Part shown: piece after piece, positions 25,059-33,866 of the stretch | Layout: each line of letters starts with the position of its first letter | Numbering within the stretch: position 1 is the first letter of the stretch | The notes under the pieces: model-generated | Databases searched by the model: none | What the model was told of the DNA's origin: nothing | Seen by the model: the letters and a program-made list of their open reading frames with translations, nothing else | Assembly (NCBI RefSeq): GCF_900101625.1 | Contig: NZ_FMYZ01000003.1 | Coordinates: 372,001-436,000, forward strand | DNA length: 64,000 bases | Reading direction: 5' to 3' | Origin: Cupriavidus sp. YR651 | GTDB taxonomy: Bacteria > Pseudomonadota > Gammaproteobacteria > Burkholderiales > Burkholderiaceae | Position numbers and translations under genes: made by a program

Positions 25059-26672
25059 TCAGGCGGCGGACGGGAAGTGGAAGGTCGCCAGCTCCTGGGC
25101 GTCGAGCTGGTCGATCAGGTTGGTTTCCCAGGCCAGGTACTGCCGTGCCGCCGCCTTGTTGCCGTCGTGGCGGTCGTGCACGAAGAACAGGAAATCGATG
25201 CAACGCGCGTCGGCCAGCGTGTCGGCGCCTTCGGCCACGGCGTGGCCTTCGGCTTGCCACGCCGCCAGCCCGCCGTGCAGGCGGCGCACGTCGCGGAAGC
25301 CGAGCGCGCGCAGGTCCGCGACGGCAAGGTCGGCCGGATCGTCGGCATCGCTGTCGCTGACCAGCACGAGCGTGGTGTCGTGCGGCACGCCTGCCAGGTC
25401 GCGCGCCAGTTGCGGGCGGATCGACCAGCGGCTGCCGGCGATATGGCCCGCGCGGAACGCCATGCTGCCGCGCAGGTCGAGCGCCAGCATCGACCGGTCC
25501 CGGAGGCCGGCGGCCAGTTCCGCCGTGGTCACGGTGGCAGGGGCGGTGACTTCGGGATTGGGGCCTTGCACTGCGGTCACGCCCGCGGAGAGGCCCGCCT
25601 GCAGCCCGCCTTCGAGCACCACGGCGTCGTGGCCCATCTGCCGCAGCCAGCTGGCGACCACGGGGGCGCGCACGCCGTCGGCGTCGAACAGCACGATCCG
25701 TGCGCGGCGAACGCCCACATACTGGTCCGTGGCCTGCATCAGTTGCCCGCCTGGCGCATGTTGCGCGCCGGGCAGGGTCTGCGCGGCATGCTCTTCCGCG
25801 GTCCGGACGTCGCACAGGAACGTGGTGCGGGTGCGGTCGGCCAGCCATGCGGCGGCTTGCGCCGGGGCGATGTGCGGCACCTTGAAACGCTGGATCAGCG
25901 TCCGCGCGGCGTCGCGTGCGGCATCGAGTCCGCGCGGCGAAGCGTTGTCCGGGTAGCGTGCGGTGCCGCCGTGCTCGAGCCGGAAGTCGTTCAGGTACCA
26001 GCCCTGTGTGCCGTTTTCCAGCGCGTAGACGGGATTGGTCACGCCGAAATTGATCAGCGACTGCGCGCCGATGATGCTGCGCGTGCGGCCCGCGCAGTTG
26101 ATCACGACGGGCGTGTGGGCATCCGGCACCAGGTCGCGCAAGCGGTAGGCCAGTTCGCCGTTCGGGCAGCAGATCGCGCCCGGGATGTTCATCTTGCGGA
26201 ATTCGCTCGCGGGCCGGCCATCCAGCACGATCGGTGCGCGCGGGCTGGCCTGCATCGCGGCCAGCTCGCCTGCGGAGATGCGCGGCGTGTTGTAGTGATG
26301 TTCGGCCAGTTCGCCAAACGTCTTCGATGGCACGTTGACGCCGGCAAACAGCGTGTAGCCGGCGGCCTGCCATGCGGGCATGCCGCCGTCGAGCACGAAC
26401 AGCCGCACGTAGCCCATGCGGGCCAGCGCGGCCGCGGCGGCCTGCGCCACGCCGTCGCCGTCGTCGGCCAGCACGATGCGTGCGTCGGTGCGCGGTGCCA
26501 GGCGGCCGGCATCGAGTTCCAGCCTGCTGAACGGCAGCGGCACGGCGTAGAACGGATGGCCTTCGCCGTACTGGCCATGCTCGCGGACGTCGAACAGTGC
26601 GATTTCGTCGGCATCGTGCAGCCAGCCTTTGAGCGTGACGGCGTCGACGGCGGTGAAGGAAGGGATCGTCAT
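25059..26672 (-). CDS. Four-domain rhodanese-like sulfurtransferase
   Basis: A 537-residue protein made of four rhodanese domains at about residues 5-110, 120-240, 255-370 and 380-500. Only the second has a catalytic Cys loop (VINCAGRTRS). The equivalent positions in the others read LADDGDG, LFDADGV and VSDSDAD, so they lack the nucleophile and are presumably structural or regulatory. Start MTIPSF was chosen on a GGA site; an ATG five codons earlier is possible. It lies 101 bp after the thiol dioxygenase. Predicted role: move sulfane sulfur or handle thiosulfate-type products of thiol breakdown. Confidence 0.88.
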   Translation of the reverse strand: MTIPSFTAVDAVTLKGWLHDADEIALFDVREHGQYGEGHPFYAVPLPFSRLELDAGRLAPRTDARIVLADDGDGVAQAAAAALARMGYVRLFVLDGGMPAWQAAGYTLFAGVNVPSKTFGELAEHHYNTPRISAGELAAMQASPRAPIVLDGRPASEFRKMNIPGAICCPNGELAYRLRDLVPDAHTPVVINCAGRTRSIIGAQSLINFGVTNPVYALENGTQGWYLNDFRLEHGGTARYPDNASPRGLDAARDAARTLIQRFKVPHIAPAQAAAWLADRTRTTFLCDVRTAEEHAAQTLPGAQHAPGGQLMQATDQYVGVRRARIVLFDADGVRAPVVASWLRQMGHDAVVLEGGLQAGLSAGVTAVQGPNPEVTAPATVTTAELAAGLRDRSMLALDLRGSMAFRAGHIAGSRWSIRPQLARDLAGVPHDTTLVLVSDSDADDPADLAVADLRALGFRDVRRLHGGLAAWQAEGHAVAEGADTLADARCIDFLFFVHDRHDGNKAAARQYLAWETNLIDQLDAQELATFHFPSAA

Positions 26673-26773
26673 GGAAATTCCGGGCAAAAGGGGGCCGTCC
26701 TCCCCACGCGGGGAGGCAAGCGGTATCGACTTGTCAGGGGAGGGCGGCGCGGGCCGCCCGGTTCAGGCGAGGA

Positions 26774-27361
26774 TCAGCGTCGCGTCTGCACGCCCACGCT
26801 CATGACCTGGCAACGCCCGGTCTCCAGGTCGAAGGTCAGGCGATCGGTCAGCGTTTCCAGCGACCGGCCGTACATATGGAGGTGGCGGATGACGTCTTCG
26901 CCACGGATTTCCACGGCATGGATGTCGTCGGGCAGCAGCGCGATGCCGCTGCGCGGCCCCACTTCCACGGTCTTCACATGGGCCAGCGTGCCCACGCCGG
27001 GCTGGCTGCCATCGTCGGTGCGCGCGTAGACGTCGTTGAATTCGATCCCGCTCACGCCCGCGACGCAGGCCCAGGTGGTGTGGTTGTGCGGCGGAATGCG
27101 CTTGCCGGGGCGCATGACGTTCAGATACAGCGCGTAGGTCTGGTCGGCGTCCTCGGCAATCAGGTAGCGGGCCTGGCGCTCGCCGGGCTCCGGCGGCGGG
27201 TAATCCGCCGCGTTCCACAGGTCGGCATGGGCCGCCAGGTCTTCCACGCGGGTCAGGACTTCGGCCAGGGCGTCACGCGTGACCCCCTCTTTGGCTACGA
27301 TTTCCCTAATGGATTCGATGGCGTCTCCTACGGCGGCCTGGCGTTGCTTTGCGATGGACAT
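26774..27361 (-). CDS. Cysteine dioxygenase-like thiol dioxygenase
   Basis: A 195-residue cupin of the cysteine/3-mercaptopropionate dioxygenase family, which adds O2 to a thiol to give a sulfinate. The three-His iron site is visible: PPHNHTTWACVAG supplies two and DDIHAVEI the third, followed by the family HLHMYG strand. The Glu of the cysteine-dioxygenase HxHx5E signature is absent, as in the mercaptopropionate branch, so the substrate may not be free cysteine. The ATG at MSIAKQRQ gives family length. It is the first gene of the leftward cluster, divergent from the LysR at 27487 with a palindrome between. Confidence 0.87.
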   Translation of the reverse strand: MSIAKQRQAAVGDAIESIREIVAKEGVTRDALAEVLTRVEDLAAHADLWNAADYPPPEPGERQARYLIAEDADQTYALYLNVMRPGKRIPPHNHTTWACVAGVSGIEFNDVYARTDDGSQPGVGTLAHVKTVEVGPRSGIALLPDDIHAVEIRGEDVIRHLHMYGRSLETLTDRLTFDLETGRCQVMSVGVQTRR

Positions 27362-27467
27362 GGTGCGGGTGATCCTTGCAATCTCTGTTTTTGAGGGGTA
27401 GAACGATGCTTCTGGTTTCACTTTAATGAACACCTGCCCTGAAAACCACTTAATGCCTGACGAAATC

Positions 27468-27486
27468 TCATTAGCAGATCTAATGA
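27468..27486. promoter_or_regulatory. LysR-type operator palindrome (7-5-7)
   Basis: TCATTAG-CAGAT-CTAATGA, a perfect inverted repeat, ends at the base before the LysR start codon. It has the same 7-5-7 layout as the site at 13328 and probably serves the divergent dioxygenase operon and autoregulation. Confidence 0.6.
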
Positions 27487-28353
27487 ATGCGTAACCTCGA
27501 CCTGGACCTCCTCCGCACCCTGGTGGCCATTGCGGATCACGATACCTTCGGCGCGGCCGCCGATACCGTGCAGCGCACCCAGTCGGCGGTCACGCAGCAG
27601 ATGCAGCGGCTGGAAGAGCAGCTCGGACTGACCCTGTTCGAGCGCCACGGCCGTGGCAAGCAGCTCACCCGGCACGGCAAGAAGCTCGTCGAATACGCGC
27701 GGCAGCTGCTGACGCTCAACGACGAAGCACTGCGCGTGCTGCGCGAAGGCGACCTGACCGGATCGGTGCGGATTGGCGCGCCGCATGATGTGGCGGACAC
27801 CATCCTGCCCGTGCTGCTGTCGCATATCGCGCGGACGTCGCCGGCACTGCGGCTGGAGATCCACGTGGGGCGCAGCCCGTTCCTGATGGAGTCCCTGCGG
27901 CGCGGCGAGATCGACCTGACGGTCTCCACGCGCGAGGACACTTCGCTGGAAGGCATCGTGCTGCGCACCACGCCGACAATCTGGGTCTGCTCGGCGGATT
28001 TTGTCTATGAGCGCGGCACTCCGGTGCCACTGATCCTGGCTGACGAGCCGAGCCTGTTCCGCAAGCTGTCGCTGGAAGCGCTGACGCAGGCCGGCGTGCC
28101 GTGGCGCATCGCCTATCTGGCCCCGAGCCTGATCGGCATCAAGGCGGCGCTGCGCGGCGGGCTGGGCATCACGGCACGCAGCATCGACCTGCTGGCCGCC
28201 GACATGCGCATCCTGGGCGAGAACGATGGCCTGCCCCGGTTGCCGGACGTGACGTACTACCTCTGGGCTCGGCCCAATGCGGTCAATCCGGTTGCGCGAC
28301 ATGTCTTCTCGATGCTCAAAACTGCCCTGCAGCGCGGGCTGGTCAGTGCCTGA
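27487..28353 (+). CDS. LysR-family transcriptional regulator
   Basis: A 288-residue LysR protein: helix-turn-helix at about residues 8-62 (LDLLRTLVAIADHDTFGAAADT, TQSAVTQQMQRLEEQL), followed by the effector domain (GSVRIGAPHDVADTILPVLL). Divergent from the thiol dioxygenase gene, 126 bp apart start to start, so likely regulates the sulfur cluster. Confidence 0.92.
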   Translation: MRNLDLDLLRTLVAIADHDTFGAAADTVQRTQSAVTQQMQRLEEQLGLTLFERHGRGKQLTRHGKKLVEYARQLLTLNDEALRVLREGDLTGSVRIGAPHDVADTILPVLLSHIARTSPALRLEIHVGRSPFLMESLRRGEIDLTVSTREDTSLEGIVLRTTPTIWVCSADFVYERGTPVPLILADEPSLFRKLSLEALTQAGVPWRIAYLAPSLIGIKAALRGGLGITARSIDLLAADMRILGENDGLPRLPDVTYYLWARPNAVNPVARHVFSMLKTALQRGLVSA

Positions 28354-28527
28354 GCCAGCCGCGAAACGTCAGACGAAGGCCACATCGTAGGCGGCCATGT
28401 GCCGCGTGCAAACGAATAAATCCGCGCATGCATATGTGTCGATTACCTTCTGGCAACTTTGCCCGCAAGGCCGGTTGACACCCATCAACGCTCCGGTTCT
28501 GTCATGGGAATCCAATTGGTGTTTGTG

Positions 28528-28548
28528 CTGTCCCGCGAAGCGGGACAG
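28528..28548. other. Perfect hairpin upstream of the peroxidase
   Basis: CTGTCCCGC-GAA-GCGGGACAG forms a 9-bp stem with a 3-nt loop, 175 bp after the LysR stop and 48 bp before the peroxidase start. No U-run follows, so it may be a weak terminator or an operator. Confidence 0.5.
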
Positions 28549-28595
28549 GCCCACAAGCAACACACAAATTCCCAATCGAAAAGAACGGAGTCCTC

Positions 28596-29615
28596 ATGAA
28601 ACCGCGATATCCCGCTGCCCTGCGTCGGGGCGTACTGTGTCTGGCGCTCGGCTGGCTGGCCGGAGCCGCCCAGGCCGCGCCAACCACGCCGGCCGAGCCG
28701 GTCCAGCCCATTTCCCCTGCCAAGGTCACGCACCCGGAGCGGGTGGCGCTGGGCCAGAAACTGTGGTTCGATCCCCGGCTGTCGCGGTCGGGATTCATCT
28801 CCTGCAACTCCTGCCACAACCTGAGCATGGGTGGGTCGGACAACCTCAAGTCCTCGATCGGCGACAAATGGCAGCGCGGTGGCATCAACTCCCCGACGGT
28901 GCTCAACTCCAGCCTGAACCTGGCGCAGTTCTGGGATGGCCGCGCCAAGGACCTGCAGGAACAGGCGGCCGGGCCGATTGCCAATCCCGCCGAGATGGCA
29001 TTCACGCACGATCTGGCCGTGGACACGCTCAAGTCCATTCCTGAATATGTTTCCGAGTTCCGCAAGGTCTTCAAGTCCGACAAGCTGACGATTGCCGAGA
29101 TCACGCTGGCCATCGCCGCGTTCGAGGAAACCCTGGTCACGCCGAACGCGCGCTTCGACAAATGGCTGAAGGGCGACAAGAAGGCGATCGATGCACAGGA
29201 GTTGCGCGGCTACCAGCTGTTCAAGAGCGCGGGCTGCGTGGCCTGCCACAATGGTCCCAACCTCGGCGGCAACTCGTTCCAGAAGATGGGTATCGTGGCG
29301 CCGTACAAGACGTCCAATCCGTCCGAGGGGCGCGTGGCGGTGACCGGCAAGGATGCTGACCGCTTCAGCTTCAAGGTGCCCACGCTGCGCAATGTCGCGC
29401 TGACCTACCCGTACTTCCACGATGGCGCGGCGGACACGCTCACCCAGGCCGTGGATACGATGGGCCGGCTGCAACTGGGCCGCAAGTTCACCAAGGAAGA
29501 GAACGCCGATATCGTGGCCTTCCTGAAGACCCTCACCGGCGACCAGCCGAGGATGACGCTGCCAATACTGCCGCCGTCGAGCGATACGACGCGCCGGCCG
29601 ATGCCGTTCGAATAA
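28596..29615 (+). CDS. Di-haem cytochrome-c peroxidase (CcpA/MauG family)
   Basis: A 339-residue periplasmic protein with a Sec signal (LCLALGWLAGAAQA). It has two c-type haem sites, CNSCH (about residue 70) and CVACH (about residue 215), the layout of bacterial di-haem cytochrome-c peroxidases that reduce hydrogen peroxide using cytochrome c. The family segments SPTVLNSSLN and PTLRNVALTYPYFHDGA are present. GGAGTCCTC precedes the ATG. Single-gene unit with a hairpin on each side. MauG-like roles cannot be excluded. Confidence 0.92.
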   Translation: MKPRYPAALRRGVLCLALGWLAGAAQAAPTTPAEPVQPISPAKVTHPERVALGQKLWFDPRLSRSGFISCNSCHNLSMGGSDNLKSSIGDKWQRGGINSPTVLNSSLNLAQFWDGRAKDLQEQAAGPIANPAEMAFTHDLAVDTLKSIPEYVSEFRKVFKSDKLTIAEITLAIAAFEETLVTPNARFDKWLKGDKKAIDAQELRGYQLFKSAGCVACHNGPNLGGNSFQKMGIVAPYKTSNPSEGRVAVTGKDADRFSFKVPTLRNVALTYPYFHDGAADTLTQAVDTMGRLQLGRKFTKEENADIVAFLKTLTGDQPRMTLPILPPSSDTTRRPMPFE

Positions 29616-29629
29616 CGGCCCGGGGCACC

Positions 29630-29658
29630 GCCCGGTATCGTGATGCACGATGCCGGGC
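29630..29658. terminator. Probable terminator after the peroxidase
   Basis: GCCCGGTATCGT, a 5-nt loop and ACGATGCCGGGC make a 12-bp stem with one mismatch, starting 15 bp after the peroxidase stop. Confidence 0.6.
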
Positions 29659-29753
29659 ACAAAGTGCTCGTGTTGCGGCGCGGACGGGGCTAAGATTGCC
29701 CGACACGGGATACCCAAGCCCGGAAGCGACACACCCCGAGACAACCCCGCGTC

Positions 29754-31178
29754 ATGCCCCACGAACTCTGTTTTCTTTCCGCCGCCGAGCTGCGCGCGCG
29801 GATCCAGCGCAAGACGCTGTCCCCAGTCGAACTTACCCAGGCGGTGCTTGACCGTGCCGCACGCCTCCAGCCCACGCTTAACTGTTTCATCACGCTGTGC
29901 GCCGACGAAGCCATGGATGCGGCCCGTCAGGCGGAGCGCGATGTGATGGCCGGCAAGCCGCTCGGCTTGCTGCACGGCATTCCGTTTACCGTCAAGGACA
30001 TCGTCAACACGGCGGGCGTGCGCACGACGTTCGGCGCCGCGCCCATGCGCGACAACGTGCCCGAGCAGGATGCCGTCGCCGTGGCGCGCCTGCGTGCGCA
30101 GGGTGCGATCCTGATCGGCAAGACCACCACGCCCGAGTTCGGATCGAAGTGCCTGACCGATTCGCCGCTGTTTGGCCAGACCCGCAACGCGTGGCATGCC
30201 GAACGGACCAGCGGGGGATCCAGCGGCGGCGCGGCTGTGGCGGTGGCCAGCGGCATCGCGCCGCTCGCGGTGGCCACAGACGGGGGCGGCTCCACGCGCA
30301 TCCCTGCGGCGTGCAACGGCGTGGTCGGCATCAAGCAGAGCAACGGCGTGATTCCGCACAGCCAGGCGCAGGACCTGTTCGGCAACCAGACGTACGTCAC
30401 GCCCACCACGCGTACCGTGGCCGATACCGGCCTGATGATGCAGGCGATGGCTGGCGAGCACCCCTGCGATCCGTGGTCGGTCGGCGTGCCGGTGCCGGAC
30501 TACATCGATGCCGCGCGCGCCGAAGGCGACCTGCGCGGCAAGCGCATCCTCTATTGTCTGGCGCCGCCGGAGCGCAGCGTGTCGGGCGATGTCGCGCGAG
30601 CCTTCGAGGCAAGCCTTGGCAAGCTGGCCGCGCTCGGTGCGGAGCTGGTGCCGTTCGACGGCGAGGGCTTCAACGTGGAAGCCATGTGGCGGGCGATCAA
30701 CCATACGGTATGGCGCTCGCGTTTTGTCGACATCGTGGCGAAGCATGGCGACGCGCTCAGCGCGACCTTCGTCCGGCAGATCCAGTCCGCCGCGGAAGTC
30801 AGCGGCGTGCAGTACCAGCAGGCGATGTTCGATCGCTCGCGGCTGTTCCTGCGTGTGCAGGGCTTGCTGGCGCAGGGCGACCTGCTCGCCATGCCGACGC
30901 TGACGCGCACCGCATTGCCGATCGATCAGGACCTGTTCGGCACCATCGACATCGACGGCGAGGCCTGCGAGAACGTGCGGGGATCGTGGTTCCCGTGGAC
31001 GATGCCGTTCAACATGACCGGACATCCCGCCATCAGTCTGCCGTGCGGCTTTGGCGAGGATGGGCTGCCGATTGGCCTGCAACTGGTCGGCCGCTTCCGA
31101 GGCGATGCCGATCTGCTGCGTGCCGCCGCGCTGTTCGAATCCGCGTATCCGTTCACCGATCGCTGGCCTGCGCTCTGA
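29754..31178 (+). CDS. Amidase-signature-family amidase
   Basis: A 474-residue amidase. Triad positions are seen in IPFTVKDI (Lys), the TSGGSSGGAAVAVA run (cis-Ser) and ATDGGGSTRIP (nucleophile region). It is distinct in sequence from the amidase at 10662. The Bug receptor gene starts 61 bp downstream, repeating the amidase-Bug pairing seen there. No regulator gene is adjacent. Substrate unknown. Confidence 0.92.
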   Translation: MPHELCFLSAAELRARIQRKTLSPVELTQAVLDRAARLQPTLNCFITLCADEAMDAARQAERDVMAGKPLGLLHGIPFTVKDIVNTAGVRTTFGAAPMRDNVPEQDAVAVARLRAQGAILIGKTTTPEFGSKCLTDSPLFGQTRNAWHAERTSGGSSGGAAVAVASGIAPLAVATDGGGSTRIPAACNGVVGIKQSNGVIPHSQAQDLFGNQTYVTPTTRTVADTGLMMQAMAGEHPCDPWSVGVPVPDYIDAARAEGDLRGKRILYCLAPPERSVSGDVARAFEASLGKLAALGAELVPFDGEGFNVEAMWRAINHTVWRSRFVDIVAKHGDALSATFVRQIQSAAEVSGVQYQQAMFDRSRLFLRVQGLLAQGDLLAMPTLTRTALPIDQDLFGTIDIDGEACENVRGSWFPWTMPFNMTGHPAISLPCGFGEDGLPIGLQLVGRFRGDADLLRAAALFESAYPFTDRWPAL

Positions 31179-31239
31179 ACTGGCTTTCCGCCCCGGCTTT
31201 GCTGTATCGCCTTTCATTTCTTCACCAGGAATCGCCCCC

Positions 31240-32229
31240 ATGACCGACGTTTCCCGCTTTTCCCGCCGGCAACTGCTGCGCGCCGCCTGCCTGCTCGCCA
31301 GCCTTGCCGCCATGCCGGCGATGGCCGCCGATGACAACCCGATGCACATCATCGTGGGCTATGCGCCCGGCGGGGCTGCAGACAGCCTGGCGCGGCTCTA
31401 CGCCGAACAGTTGCGGCAGGACGGCCACGGTACCGTGATCGTGGAGAACCGGCCCGGGGCGTCGGCGCGGCTGGCGCTGGACTACGTGAAGCGGTCGAAG
31501 CCCGATGGCAAGACGATATTCATCGGCCCGTCGCCGCTGTTTACGATTTTTCCGCTGACGTACAAGAAGCTGGGCTATGACGCGGACAAGGACCTCGTGC
31601 CCGCCGCAGTGCTGACCGATGTGCCGACCGTGGTCGCGGCCGGCGTGCAGCAACCGTACAAGACCATGAAGGACTACCTGGCGTGGGCGAAGCAGAATCC
31701 CGACAAGGCCAGCCTGGGTCTGGCGACCATCGGCAGCGCGGGGCACCTCGGGACGGTGGCATTGGGCAAGGCGACCGGGATCGCGATTACGCCGGCGGCC
31801 TATCGCGGGGCCTCGCCGATGCTGGTGGATGTGATCAGCGGCAACGTATCGATTGGCTGGGACGCGGTGGCCAGCATGATGCCGCTCTACAAGGGCGGCA
31901 AGCTGCAGTTCCTGGGCGTCAGCGGCACGCGCCGCGCCAAGGCACTGCCCGAGGTGCCGACCATGAAGGAGCAGGGCATCAGCCAGTATGAATACGCGAC
32001 GAGCTGGTACGGCGCGTTCGTGCCGGCGGGCACGCCGCCGGACGTGCTGGCGCAGGTCGAGAAGATGTTCATTGCCGCGTCCGGCAATGCGGCCACGGCG
32101 GCCAAGCTGGAAGCGCTGGGACTCGAGGTGGTCGGCAAGCCGGGGCAGGACGCGCGCCGCCGCATCCAGGTGGAACGCGCGGCGTGGAAGCCGATTGTCG
32201 AGTCGACGGGGTTTGTCGCCGAAGACTGA
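31240..32229 (+). CDS. Bug-family periplasmic solute-binding receptor
   Basis: A 329-residue TctC/Bug receptor with a twin-Arg-like signal (FSRRQLLRAACLLASLAAMPAMA). Then come MHIIVGYAPGGAAD, VIVENRPGASARLA and PDGKTIFIG; the usual DGYT motif is altered to DGKT. The ATG at MTDVSRF follows AGGA. In operon with the amidase upstream. More divergent from the Bug consensus than the other five in this window. Confidence 0.88.
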   Translation: MTDVSRFSRRQLLRAACLLASLAAMPAMAADDNPMHIIVGYAPGGAADSLARLYAEQLRQDGHGTVIVENRPGASARLALDYVKRSKPDGKTIFIGPSPLFTIFPLTYKKLGYDADKDLVPAAVLTDVPTVVAAGVQQPYKTMKDYLAWAKQNPDKASLGLATIGSAGHLGTVALGKATGIAITPAAYRGASPMLVDVISGNVSIGWDAVASMMPLYKGGKLQFLGVSGTRRAKALPEVPTMKEQGISQYEYATSWYGAFVPAGTPPDVLAQVEKMFIAASGNAATAAKLEALGLEVVGKPGQDARRRIQVERAAWKPIVESTGFVAED

Positions 32230-32242
32230 GCACCGGGGCTTC

Positions 32243-32293
32243 AACGCAGTCACGCACGAACGCAGTCACGCGAGCGCTCTAACGCAGTCGCGC
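32243..32293 (+). repeat. Three-unit short tandem repeat
   Basis: AACGCAGTCACGC occurs at 32243-32255 and 32259-32271, and AACGCAGTCGCGC at 32281-32293. It starts 14 bp after the Bug stop in the 257-bp gap before the next gene. The rest of that gap shows no other structure apart from an AGGAGGT ribosome site at its end. Confidence 0.75.
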
Positions 32294-32486
32294 TGTAAGG
32301 CAATTGAAAGATCCGCGGCCCTGCTGGCGCCGCGGAATCCGCCGATGGGCCTGATAGGCATCGTCAAAGATGCCGATTGGATGCCGATTGCGGAACGGTG
32401 TGTTTCCGATTGCGTGCCTTGCAAAGGGTCGGTGCGCTCCTTATGTTTGAGCTTCCACTGTTCAGGTTCGATCAGGAGGTAATGCC

Positions 32487-32888
32487 ATGAACACGTCGCT
32501 CGAAGCCATTCTCCCGCACCACCGTACCTCGGCTGACGATACTGTCACAGCCATCAACCATCAGGACATCGTCGTCGCCTTCTCGGCGCTGCTGTCATCG
32601 CAGCGCGTGGCCGTGCTGCATATGCTCTATCCGCGCACCGACGCGCGCACGCACCGCAGCCTCGATCATCTGGTCAGCGCACTGCATGGGCACGGCCTGC
32701 ATCAGGTGGCCACGCTGGTCGGGCAAGAGGCGCATTACCTCGTCTTCCAGGACCCCACCGAAGCCTGGCGCGCATTGCACGAGATCCGCCACGACTCGCT
32801 GGCCATCGGCGTGCACCTGTACTACAAGGGACTTTCCGGCGATGCGGCCGAGGCGTCGCTCGACGCGGACGCACACCGGGTGCATTGA
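32487..32888 (+). CDS. Hypothetical protein
   Basis: A 133-residue protein preceded by a perfect AGGAGGT ribosome site 7 bp before the ATG. No signal peptide or membrane segment. Rich in His (about 17), especially in LHGHGLHQVATLVGQEAHYL. The alternating pattern VAVLHMLYPRTDARTHRSLDHLVSALHGHGL and the AWRALHEIRHDSLAIGVHLYYKGLS tail suggests a compact alpha/beta fold. I do not recognise a family. It stands alone between the Bug gene and surE. Confidence 0.7.
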   Translation: MNTSLEAILPHHRTSADDTVTAINHQDIVVAFSALLSSQRVAVLHMLYPRTDARTHRSLDHLVSALHGHGLHQVATLVGQEAHYLVFQDPTEAWRALHEIRHDSLAIGVHLYYKGLSGDAAEASLDADAHRVH

Positions 32889-33077
32889 CTCGGGTGACCT
32901 GAGCACGCAACTGAGCGTGCGCGGCCGGCGTCCACGTCCGGCGCACACGATTGGTGTCCGCCACCGTCGATCGACGTTCTTGCCGCTGATTGGGCTACAG
33001 TAAGGGCCGCTCCGCGCGCCTCCGGGCCGCGCGGGTTTCCGGTTGTCTTAGACACCGTGCAACCAAAGGCCTTATTC

Positions 33078-33857
33078 ATGTCCGAACCTATTGTCGACCG
33101 CGTGCTCCTGACCAACGATGACGGCATCGACGCGCCGGGGCTCGCCGTGCTGGAGCGCGTGGCCGCCACGCTGGCACGCGAAGTCTGGGTGGTCGCCCCC
33201 GAGCATGACCAGAGCGGCACGTCACATTCGATCAGCCTTCACGCGCCGCTACGCATCTCCGAGCGCGGCGCGCGCCGGTTCGGTATCACCGGCACGCCCG
33301 GCGATTGCGTGGTGATGGCCGCACGGCACCTGATGCGCGACACGCCGCCGGACCTGGTGCTGTCTGGCATCAACCGGGGCGGCAACCTCGGCCTTGAGAC
33401 GGTGTTTTCGGGGACTGTCGGGGCGGCGATGACGGGGATGCTGCTCGGCATCCGCTCGATCGCGCTGAGCCAGGTGTTCACCGACCGCAACGCGGTGAAA
33501 TGGGATACCGCACGTGCGCTGGCGCCCGGCGTGATCCGCAAGCTGCTATCCGCGGGATGGAGCGATGGCGCCTGTCTGAATGTCAATTTTCCGGATGTGG
33601 CGGCGGATGCCGCCGGACCGCTGACCGTGACCCGGCAGGGCGTGGGGCTGGTGAAGGCCATCGACGTGCGCCCGCATGTGGACCCGCGCGGCATCGCCTA
33701 TCACTGGCTCCAGTTTTCGCGGGGCGAGCGTCCCGATGTGGATGACGCCGAGGCCATGGTGGTGGCGCGCGGCGGCATCTCGGTGACGCCGTTGCGGTTC
33801 GAGCGGACCGACGACGAGGCGGCCGCCGGGCTGGCGGCGGCGCTGGGGCGCGCGTGA
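33078..33857 (+). CDS. surE: 5'/3'-nucleotidase SurE
   Basis: A 259-residue SurE phosphatase, which removes phosphate from nucleoside monophosphates. The signature VLLTNDDGIDAPGL opens the protein with the metal-binding Asp pair, followed by VVAPEHDQSGTSHSI, GTPGDCV and SGINRGGNLG. The ATG at MSEPIVDR was chosen; a GTG seven codons upstream is an alternative. Not linked to pcm or rpoS/nlpD here, so probably an additional paralogue. Converges with the ThuA-like gene after 9 bp. Confidence 0.92.
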   Translation: MSEPIVDRVLLTNDDGIDAPGLAVLERVAATLAREVWVVAPEHDQSGTSHSISLHAPLRISERGARRFGITGTPGDCVVMAARHLMRDTPPDLVLSGINRGGNLGLETVFSGTVGAAMTGMLLGIRSIALSQVFTDRNAVKWDTARALAPGVIRKLLSAGWSDGACLNVNFPDVAADAAGPLTVTRQGVGLVKAIDVRPHVDPRGIAYHWLQFSRGERPDVDDAEAMVVARGGISVTPLRFERTDDEAAAGLAAALGRA

Positions 33858-33866
33858 ACCGGAGCC

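Noticed and set aside
28485..31352. Very long open frame (955 codons) on the minus strand
   Set aside because: It runs antisense to the peroxidase and an amidase that both show full family motifs. Its translation is Arg/His/Gly-rich with no recognisable domain, a GC-rich shadow frame.
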